DNA from: Amorphochlora amoebiformis
Taxonomy: Eukaryota > Cercozoa > Chlorarachniophyceae
Assembly: GCA_054601695.1 (NCBI GenBank)
Contig: BAAHQB010000074.1
Location: 737,938-801,937, forward strand
Direction: 5' to 3'
Length of the DNA stretch: 64,000 nucleotides
Under the pieces are notes generated by a model. It saw only the letters and a program-made list of their open reading frames with translations. It searched no databases and was not told where the DNA came from. A program made the translations under genes and the position numbers. Position 1 is the stretch's first letter; the number at the start of each line of letters is the position of its first letter. Below, in pieces: positions 56,647 through 64,000 of the stretch.

Positions 56647-57073
56647 CTGTGGCGGGGGAATGCCCAAGAGAATATTGTGACTGAGAAGTACGTCACAGTT
56701 TGGAAGCTAGGGTGACGTCACGGGAAATCACGACTCTCCTAGAATTTAGACACGGTATTATCGATTTTAAGGCAAGTTTCATTCGGGTATAATTACCCAA
56801 AAAACCTTTTCTCGTGGAGGGGTAGCTCAGTCCGGCACCCCATCCGAAGGCGCACACATCCACAACAAAACCCGCACCGCGTCAGCACACTGGTTCGACT
56901 GTTTTCTTGCATTTTCCAGGGCGCCCAGGGAGAGAGGAAAGCCAGATGCGGGAACAATAGTTGGGAGGGAAGCTTGCGGTTCTGTAGACTGGTTTTTCTC
57001 GTTTTATTCTTTTGCCGGACACCGGAAATGGGATTATGATATGCTACCTCTTTTCTTCCGGAATTCAGGCATC
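56647..57073. promoter_or_regulatory. Divergent promoter region, DUF3067 gene / small membrane protein
   Basis: 427 bp between opposite start codons, mixed composition. It contains a CRE-like palindrome GTGACGTCAC at about 56711-56720 and tRNA-like box A and B words at 56823-56835 and 56891-56901. Confidence 0.5.
56823..56901 (+). other. tRNA-like sequence, degenerate
   Basis: TAGCTCAGTCCGG fits an A box and TGGTTCGACTG a B box, but the D stem and acceptor stem do not pair and the boxes are wide apart. It is probably a tRNA-derived remnant and not a working tRNA gene. Confidence 0.4.
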
Positions 57074-57707
57074 ATGGCTATCGAGACTATCACACAAGAG
57101 GAGAATTTCGCCCGTATGCAAGGGGTAAGCCCTGACTTATTGTACACCGCTGGAAAGTTACGCAGATTCGTGCGTATTCATGGAACTGATGTTATTTTTC
57201 CGTATATTTTGACCTTGCAGAAGGAGGTACCCATGCCAGACGACGGACCTACTTTTGCTATGTTGGCTTTCATTCTATCGATTGCTATGTGGGCGTATGA
57301 GGGCGGATGGGTAAGAAAACGTGTATTGTACCATGTACTCGTGGTTTTCAAATCACAATGTTCCGAAGGGAGAAAAGAGAGAAAGATACCCGCGAGAGCG
57401 CGCTCTAGAGAACTTCGATGGATAATGGACTTTTTCAGAGTTTGTACTGATGTGCTAAAATGCGCTCAGGTTGCAGCCGTACTCTCCAAGGGTTGGACTG
57501 GATTTCCAACTCTCCTAACTGTTATTCAACTAGTCGTTGGGTAATGCGCAAACATAATTGTGATCCTACACTTTCGTAATGTATTTACCTATATGACGCA
57601 TCAGGATCACCATGATGGTTCCTATCGTTTTCTCCATGCTGACGATGATCGTCATCACATACTCTTGGATCAAGACTGATAGACTCCTCACTTCCCGTGC
57701 GTCGTAA
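57074..57707 (+). CDS. Small multi-span membrane protein, unidentified
   Basis: Four exons: 57074-57124, 57221-57310, 57470-57540, 57605-57707, joined in frame to 104 residues. The first 35 residues are polar (MAIETITQEENFARMQG, then KEVPMPDDG). Two long hydrophobic regions follow (AML A-type helix around residues 29-47, and about 61-92 rich in V, I, M), enough for 2-3 membrane spans, ending in a short basic tail. I recognise no family. The introns are 96, 159 and 64 bp, carry no microsatellite and start GTAAGC, GTAAGA and GTAATG, in contrast to the neighbouring genes. An in-frame ATG at 57041 would add 11 residues; a CAG just before 57074 suggests it may lie upstream of an untranslated-leader junction. 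Divergent from the DUF3067 gene. Confidence 0.75.
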
Positions 57708-58151
57708 AGCTCATAAGAGCTGCTTCTCCGGATCTCACTATTCCGACGGAATTACCAATAATTTCTCTTTCAGTTCTAAATGGTAGATATGATTGGTTTT
57801 GTTCTAATTTAGGAGATCTAAGATCTAAGGACGATCATATACATATCTCGAAACATGTAGCTAGGATTGTACAGTGTTTAGTTGTTGTGCATGCCGCTTG
57901 ATGAGCGGTGTTCATTTCAATTACATAAATTCCTAGTGCACGCTACAGCTCCGGCAGCGATATATTTATATCTTATAATTACAAGAATTCCACCAGCCTA
58001 ATCTAGTAATGACTAGAATGAATCGGTTTCTGGAGTAGGCTAGGTAGGTCACATATGGTTACTAGTTTTTTGTCATATAGGTATCTAGTGTATATATAAT
58101 CTAGATAATTTGTAAGATAATTATGTTTTTCTGGCATATACTATATATCAA

Positions 58152-58189
<38 letters not shown>

Positions 58190-58576
58190 TTATATACTTC
58201 AAGTTAGGCCGTAAGCTTTATAATTGTAGCTTTCTAGCTTTTTTGAATTTATAAATTTCACAGAGTCACTGAAGAAAACTCTCCCGAGGGTATCTCCAAA
58301 CTATACTAGTATCATAGTAATACTATGACATATATGACAAATTACTAGCTGTACGTATACACGTACGCGCATGCGCAAATCTAATATTAATATTAACTAG
58401 TCAGCTAGCATTTATACATATGTACGTATATTACAATTACAATAATCATAACTTAGGCTGTCATCTACTAGATCTAGCTCATGTATATACAACTAGTACA
58501 CCCTAGACACCATTACATACTAGCATGTATCTAGGTACATCATAGTCCGATGATGATACATCTAGTATACATACTA

Positions 58577-58624
<48 letters not shown>

Positions 58625-58637
58625 ATATATATATATC

Positions 58638-58669
<32 letters not shown>

Positions 58670-58735
58670 CTTTACAAGACCTATATATATATAGTCATAT
58701 TTATACATGCATGAAAAAATTATATATGCTAGCAC

Positions 58736-58777
<42 letters not shown>
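57708..58777. other. Spacer before the retrotransposon, CTAG-rich
   Basis: AT-rich mixed sequence with many CTAG words (57810-58570), then (TA)n at 58575-58665 and 58738-58772. No gene is seen. The LTR begins directly after the second TA run. Confidence 0.55.
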
Positions 58778-58953
58778 TGTCAGTGAGGGATGAATGTGAA
58801 GACAGAATGACGAGACCGCCGACAAATTAGGTTTTACCGAATTAGTCATATGAGCGGAAGAACAGTTCATTAGTTTAAGTTACCGCTCACGCATCGGCAA
58901 GTTACTACGTAATCATAGACAGATCTCATCTGCATCACCGCCCACCACGTAAT
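58778..58953 (+). repeat. 5' LTR
   Basis: Starts TGTCAG. The end is placed just before the likely primer-binding site, so about 176 bp. The copy at 63824 matches it without a visible difference up to the window edge. Confidence 0.85.
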
Positions 58954-58966
58954 AGGTAATGAGCAC
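58953..58966 (+). promoter_or_regulatory. Probable primer-binding site (initiator tRNA-Met anticodon half)
   Basis: TAGGTAATGAGCAC resembles GGGTTATGAGCCC, the complement of the initiator tRNA-Met anticodon arm used by Drosophila copia and Ty5. The usual 3'-end primer site is not seen. The match is partial. Confidence 0.5.
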
Positions 58967-59135
58967 TCCCGCTTCCGCCGCAAGCGAACCAACCGCTGCT
59001 ACCCATGCCGTCATGACCCGCTCTGGTCGTGTGGTCACGGGTACGCAAGCCGAGACTAGGGCGACAGCGGAGGAGAAGAAACAAAGAGGAAACCCTCCGT
59101 CTGCTGAAAGCAAGATGGCCCAACACCAAGATTAA
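58959..59135 (+). pseudogene. gag N-terminal fragment
   Basis: 58 codons from an ATG inside the presumed primer-binding site (MSTPASAASEPTAATHA at the start), Ala/Thr-rich and basic, ending TAA at 59133-59135. The roughly 200-residue capsid (UBN2-type) region expected of copia Gag does not follow. Confidence 0.6.
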
Positions 59136-59165
59136 TGTCCACGAGGACGGACACGTGTCATCTGA

Positions 59166-59954
59166 CAATGGCTCGGTGTCGTGGACGACTTGAGGACTCA
59201 AGTCTACCAAGTCAAGAAAGATGCCAAAGAACGAATGGCAAAAGGGATCGATTCGATCAGGAATGATCCGGAACCCGGCAGTAACTTCTTTAACAGTTAC
59301 CAAGGCCGAGGCCGAGGTCGTAGCCGCTCGCGTGGGCGAGGCTATGGACGCCGGGGGCGTGGACGCCACCCGAGATACCAATGGTGGTATGGAACAAAGA
59401 GAAGCGGCTCTAATCAGCCAGAAAGGAAGCCCAAGAGGCCCAGACAAGCCCAGCGAGGCGAATGTCTTCTCTGTGGTGCTATAGACCATTATATGGCAGC
59501 CTGCCCACACTCTGCTCGCTTTAAGAAGCTGATTCAGGGTAGTGAAAACTCTAGGGCAATGCTAGCGCAGCACCAGGTTGCCTCAGTGATCTCTTTGGAT
59601 GAGACAAATACCCCTAAAGGGGGAGCCAAGACAACGAGAGTTGTGACTGCCATGCCCAATGTGCCTCTTGATGACAATTTATCTGATATCATAGATGTGT
59701 GTCCTTACATGGTGGAACCCAATATATATATAGAGCACAATATAGTTGCTGAGGTAGGTCATCCTGATAGAGTAATAGTAGACTCTGGAGCCACCTCTAA
59801 CTTCACGAATAATATCTCTTACGTGCACGAGATGCAACCGCTCAAAAAGAAAATACGAGTAAAAGTAGGCAAACAAGCCACGCATACATATGCCACCACT
59901 ATGGATATATGTATTTTGATATGGACCTTGGAGAGGACCGAACATACACCCTGA
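59166..59954 (+). pseudogene. gag C-terminal part and protease
   Basis: The frame opens after a stop at 59163-59165 with no ATG. An Arg/Gly-rich nucleic-acid-binding stretch (about 59300-59370) precedes a CX2CX4HX4C zinc knuckle (CLLCGAIDHYMAAC, about 59464-59505). The retroviral-type protease motif VDSGATSNF lies at about 59780. The frame ends soon after, with the integrase continuing in another frame. Frame breaks are only described here, not repaired. Confidence 0.85.
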
Positions 59955-60850
59955 AAGTGTTAGCCATTTACTCGAAGGACACAACAGGCACATTCCTATC
60001 TGTCGCACGGATGGATAAGAGAGGAATAAAAATAATAATCCACCAACGTAAAATAACGTTCGAATACGAGCAAGTGCACATAGGTTACGCGGATCTAGCT
60101 GGATCGAACCTGTACTACCTACGGGGTCAGCCAAAAACCCAAAACAAAATGTACCAGGGGGTACACAACACTATTCTAATCCGCGAGACTGTGCCACTCG
60201 AAATGCTGAATCATCAGCGACTTTGCCACGTGTCTGCAAGAAAACAACGTCAAACGGCGCAACTGGTCCTGGGGATGAATTGCCCCCAGAGATTCAACTC
60301 AAAATTGAGATGCATGACATGCGAAGTGGCGAATTGCACGAGAATCCCGGTGAGAGGACCCGAAAGAGCCCCTCTGGTCCCAGTAGGGAAGATGGGGACC
60401 AAAACCATATATATATATACCTACCACCGATTGAACAGCGACCAAAAGACGCTGCCGGAATCCATAAGGGGATACCATGGATTTGTGGTCTTGGTTCACC
60501 ATGGATCCCGAGCTTTATTTTTGCGCCTAATTAAAAACAAAAGGGAAACGCTTAATACCGTTAAGACGGTTATAGCCACTCTTAAGACTCAATTTGGCGT
60601 TTCAATAAATGAATTCCGAGCCGATGGGGAAGGGACCTACGTATCCCGAGGGATGCAGGATCACCTCAGGGACCAAGGAATACGATGGAACCCCTCGACA
60701 CCGTATAGGCCGGAGCAAAACGGAGTGAGTGAGAGAATAATCTATAATCCAGACGATTATGCGTATGACTCGCGCAATTCTGCATCACGCATCACTCACA
60801 TACGGATATTGGTGCTATGCCGCACAGGTCGCGGCCCACACCTACAATAG
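59909..60850 (+). pseudogene. Integrase region
   Basis: A 313-residue frame. The zinc-binding H-x4-H...CxxC part is visible (LNHQRLCH, then RCMTCEV). In the core, EFRADGEG supplies the second acidic residue and PYRPEQNGVSER the terminal Glu. The first catalytic Asp expected after the zinc finger is not seen; a TA-tract reading (TIYIYTY) lies there. The frame diverges from the family after SERII near 60745. Confidence 0.85.
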
Positions 60851-62960
60851 ACTGAAACATAGCACGCTCGCAACTGCTGTGCCATGGGAAGTTTTGACCA
60901 ATTACAAACCCAATATATCTTATTTTCGTGTATTTGGGTGCATCTGTCTGGTACATATACCAAAAGAACAGCGCCAGGAGGAGACTAAACTCATGAAAAG
61001 GCCTTCGAGCCTATATGATCGTGGTAGATACATGAGATTCGTGGGATACACGAACCAGCCTGGCCAATATATATTGCGTGACAAAAGAGGAAAACAGTAC
61101 AGACGAATGGTCAACGTGTGGTACGAGAAAATGTTCAAATTTCCACAAGAACAAATTGAGGAAAGGAATGATGAAATCAAAAATAACTCAGATGAGCAGC
61201 GTGCACAGCAGGAAGCACATGAGAGCTCACAGCCTAGGCGATCAGCCCGAGAGGCTAGAGGAGTTAGAGCACCACTATATGGACTCGATGACTACATTTT
61301 CGAACTTTCCCACCACTTAAACGCGAGCGTGGCTGATATCAAGTTCGTCCCTCCGAAGGATGACCTATATATATATATGAATAAACAACCCACGGTGCAA
61401 CAATTGGAGGACATTCCTCTCAGTTATTATGACGCAATAAATTGCAGGGAAAAGAGTGAATGGAAAAAGGCAATTCAGAGTGAATATGACAGCCTGGTTG
61501 AGAACAACACATGGACGCTAATGTCCTGCCCAAAAGGGGTACGACCATTAACCACAAAGCATGTGTATACGAAAAAGCTCAAACCTGATAATACCATAAG
61601 GTATAAAATGAGACTTGTTGCGAGAGGCTTCAACCAACAAGAAGGAAAAGAATACTTTTTCACCTATGCGCCAACCCTCTCGTTGAATTCCCTTCGCATT
61701 ATGCTGGCGTTAGCCACCGTGTGGAGCCTGAAAGGCCACAACATAGACATAACCACGGCATATCTGTATGCGAAAATAGACGCAGATATATACCTGAAAA
61801 TACCCAAAGGGTATCAGCCCACGACACCAAGAGAACGCAGGATCATGATCACACCCGGTGAGAAAGTCCTGAAACTCAATAAATCAATATATGGACTGAA
61901 ACAGTCAGGCCACTTGTGGAACAAAACACTCGTGGAATTCATCACATCCCTTGGATTCAAACAGTCAGTGATTGACCCGGGCGTATTCACAGTCACCAGA
62001 TATGGTAGAAAAATGATCCTGGGAGTGTTCGTGGATGATATACCCATATTTTACGCCGCGAAAAATGACTTGGAGTGGATTCTCCGAAACATAGGGAGCA
62101 GATTCAAATTCAAAAATCTAGGACCCCTACATCATTGTCTCGGACTGGAAATTACCACTAATCCAAACGGCGAATTTGGGCTATCCCAAACCAGATATAT
62201 ACAGAGGTTGAGGGAGAAATACGCCCCAAACACACGAAAAGTACGCACCCCTATGGCCACGGCGTTCGACCCATTTCTGGATTCCGAAAGGGTCGGTAGT
62301 ACCCGGTACAGACAGAAAATTGGCGCGCTAATTTATTTATCGGTCGGAACTAGACCGGATATTTCTTACGCCATCGGAACCCTGGCCAGATTTTCCACGG
62401 AACCCAAGCAAACCCACATGGATGCATTGGACAGATTGATACATTACGTGGTAAATACGTCCACTGTGCGGATACAGTACAGGAGGACGGATACAATGCC
62501 CGAGGCATATGTGGATGCCAGTTTTGCCCAATGTAAGGAAACAGGAAAATCCGTCTCTGGTCACGTTGTCAACTTGGCTGATGGCCCGGTAGTTTGGTCC
62601 AGCCACAGACAAAAAGTTGTCGCAAATTCCACCACAGAATCAGAATACATAGCATGTTCGGAATGCGTGAGGGACGTGATTTATGTCAGAGAATTACTAA
62701 CCGAATTTGGTGTAAATCTTGACAGACCAGTGAACATTAACGAAGACAACCAACCAGCAATTGCAATTGCGACCAAGGAAGGTCTATCAAAGAAAAGCCG
62801 CTCGATACGAGTTTCATACCACAACGTTCGGTATTCGATACGAGCAAAGGAGGTAAGGCTGATAAAGGTCGCCAGTGAGGATAACGTCGCTGACATACTT
62901 ACCAAACCTTTGGCTAACCATCCACATAAAAGACTATTCGTTAAAATGTTCCAAACCTGA
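60759..62960 (+). CDS. Integrase C-terminal part, reverse transcriptase and RNase H
   Basis: 733 open codons. They begin in the integrase C-terminal part (RAILHHASLTYGYW, then NYKPNISYFRVFGC). RT follows (KKAIQSEYDSLVENNTWTL, RLVARGFNQQEGKEYF, IDITTAYLYAKID) with the catalytic FVDD at about 62030 in place of the common YVDD. RNase H has acidic residues in YVDASFA, TTESEYIA and NEDNQPAI, and the end carries DILTKPL. The RT and RNase H domains look complete and uninterrupted. The first codon is simply the first ATG of this frame. Confidence 0.93.
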   Translation: MRMTRAILHHASLTYGYWCYAAQVAAHTYNRLKHSTLATAVPWEVLTNYKPNISYFRVFGCICLVHIPKEQRQEETKLMKRPSSLYDRGRYMRFVGYTNQPGQYILRDKRGKQYRRMVNVWYEKMFKFPQEQIEERNDEIKNNSDEQRAQQEAHESSQPRRSAREARGVRAPLYGLDDYIFELSHHLNASVADIKFVPPKDDLYIYMNKQPTVQQLEDIPLSYYDAINCREKSEWKKAIQSEYDSLVENNTWTLMSCPKGVRPLTTKHVYTKKLKPDNTIRYKMRLVARGFNQQEGKEYFFTYAPTLSLNSLRIMLALATVWSLKGHNIDITTAYLYAKIDADIYLKIPKGYQPTTPRERRIMITPGEKVLKLNKSIYGLKQSGHLWNKTLVEFITSLGFKQSVIDPGVFTVTRYGRKMILGVFVDDIPIFYAAKNDLEWILRNIGSRFKFKNLGPLHHCLGLEITTNPNGEFGLSQTRYIQRLREKYAPNTRKVRTPMATAFDPFLDSERVGSTRYRQKIGALIYLSVGTRPDISYAIGTLARFSTEPKQTHMDALDRLIHYVVNTSTVRIQYRRTDTMPEAYVDASFAQCKETGKSVSGHVVNLADGPVVWSSHRQKVVANSTTESEYIACSECVRDVIYVRELLTEFGVNLDRPVNINEDNQPAIAIATKEGLSKKSRSIRVSYHNVRYSIRAKEVRLIKVASEDNVADILTKPLANHPHKRLFVKMFQT

Positions 62961-63189
62961 GTGAATGTGGGAGGCAGAACGGACTGGTGAACATTCCACC
63001 TAGTGAGCGTTGGTGACTGTTGGACCATTATCGAGGCTTGATCACCCGTCGAGGTGGGGCAACACACCTGTCATAGCTCTGCCGGAACGCGAAGCCAGAC
63101 CATTCTACCAAGGGTGAAAACATAAAGATACACATATTTACATATGTATATGTATATATGTGGACAATAAACATTCCGAGGAGTACATA

Positions 63190-63205
63190 TACCTTTGAGG
63201 GGGCG
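63190..63205 (+). promoter_or_regulatory. Internal polypurine-tract-like copy
   Basis: TTTGAGGGGGCG here is identical to the tract directly upstream of the 3' LTR, 617 bp further on. Confidence 0.6.
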
Positions 63206-63209
63206 TACA

Positions 63210-63600
63210 CAAATGAATAAAAGAAGTGGTTTTTTCGAATTTTTCTCCACGAATTCAATATATTTAAAGTGGTTTTTGCAACACTTTCCACTAGAAATAA
63301 AAAGAAGTGGTTTTCGAATTTTTCTCCACGAATTGAATATATTTAAAGTGGTTTTTGCAATACTTTCCACTAGAAATAAAAAGAATTACAAGTGGTTTTT
63401 ACATAGTTTTCCACTAAAAATATAGATAAAAGTACCTCAGTGGTTTTCAGATTTTTTCTCCACACAAATAGAAACATAAGTGTTTTATCGAATCATTTTT
63501 TTTCAAGAATCTCAAAGTTTTTTTTTTTGTATATATATACATATACAATTTTTTTTCACGAGTGGTTTTTCTTAAATTTTTCCACATAAGCCGATCAAGA
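63210..63600 (+). repeat. Tandem repeats in the element's 3' region
   Basis: Two copies of about 85 bp (AAGTGGTTTT, GAATTTTTCTCCACGAATT, TTTAAAGTGGTTTTTGCAA), followed by shorter AGTGGTTTT...TTTCCAC units. GTGG and CCAC words alternate, so small hairpins are possible. Confidence 0.85.
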
Positions 63601-63609
63601 ATATATATA

Positions 63610-63665
<56 letters not shown>

Positions 63666-63742
63666 TATATATACAAAAACACGGGACGTAAACACATCCA
63701 TCATCACTTTTGTGCAAACCTCCTAAATTCATATATATGCAC

Positions 63743-63780
<38 letters not shown>

Positions 63781-63810
63781 ATATATATTAAATATATATA
63801 AATTTATAAC

Positions 63811-63823
63811 GTTTGAGGGGGCG
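63811..63823 (+). promoter_or_regulatory. Polypurine tract of the 3' LTR
   Basis: GTTTGAGGGGGCG directly precedes the 3' LTR start TGTCAG, the expected plus-strand primer position. Confidence 0.8.
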
Positions 63824-64000
63824 TGTCAGTGAGGGATGAATGTGAAGACAGAATGACGAGACCGCCGACAAATTAGGTTTTACCGAATTAGTCATATGAG
63901 CGGAAGAACAGTTCATTAGTTTAAGTTACCGCTCACGCATCGGCAAGTTACTACGTAATCATAGACAGATCTCATCTGCATCACCGCCCACCACGTAATA
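63824..64000 (+). repeat. 3' LTR, cut by the window end
   Basis: Identical to 58778-58954 over all 177 visible bases. Confidence 0.95.

Larger units (their letters stand above)
58778..64000 (+). mobile_element. Ty1/copia LTR retrotransposon, right end cut by the window
   Basis: Two direct repeats begin TGTCAGTGAGGG at 58778 and 63824 and are identical over the 177 bp visible in both. Between them lie gag remnants, zinc knuckle, protease, integrase, reverse transcriptase and RNase H, with integrase before RT, the copia order. The element is about 5.2 kb and intact in outline, but its reading frame changes near 59910 and again near 60755. The gag body appears to be missing. Confidence 0.95.

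Overview
The window is nuclear DNA of a eukaryote. Coding sequence is cut into many small exons (most 30-100 bp) joined by GT-AG introns, and telomere-type TTAGGG arrays recur. Two genes point to an alga or other plastid-bearing protist: a GroEL-type chaperonin whose long N-terminal extension (hydrophobic segment, then a basic Ser/Arg-rich stretch) looks like a signal-plus-transit sequence of a complex plastid, and a DUF3067 protein, a family of cyanobacteria and plastids. I cannot name the species. Most long open frames here are poly-YI/YIC or poly-RE readings of microsatellites and are not genes. I found exons by joining frame-consistent blocks with recognisable protein sequence; nearly all splice phases close exactly.

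Layout: 1-1317, 3' end of an unidentified + strand gene (weak). 2582-7100 (-), membrane protein with two C-terminal EF-hands, 6 exons. 7425-9148 (+), microsomal glutathione S-transferase 3-like MAPEG protein, 3 exons. 9712-22685 (-), CPN60, 28 exons, 1.9 kb of coding sequence in 13 kb. 22970-39897 (+), mitochondrial oxoglutarate/malate-type carrier, 18 exons, 0.9 kb of coding sequence in 17 kb. 39898-45101, repeat-rich spacer with a few doubtful exons. 45102-56646 (-), DUF3067 plastid protein, 13 exons. 57074-57707 (+), 104-residue membrane protein with short ordinary introns. 58778-64000, a Ty1/copia LTR retrotransposon with identical LTRs over the visible 177 bp but broken coding regions. 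The resolved genes alternate strand, giving three close divergent pairs (284-427 bp apart) and convergent ends between them.

The striking feature is what the introns are made of. Most are (TA)n with donors such as GTATAT and acceptors such as TATAG. Several consist wholly of telomeric repeat, read from the C-rich strand at their 3' ends so that the transcript carries CTAAC branch-point-like words. Introns also hold partial copies (echoes) of the neighbouring exon with its splice site, sometimes as tandem minisatellites. A motif of about 47 bp recurs four times beside TTAGGG tracts, and two copies of a tRNA-headed SINE-like element lie in introns. Together these suggest that telomeric-repeat insertion and microsatellite-driven duplication are building and expanding introns.
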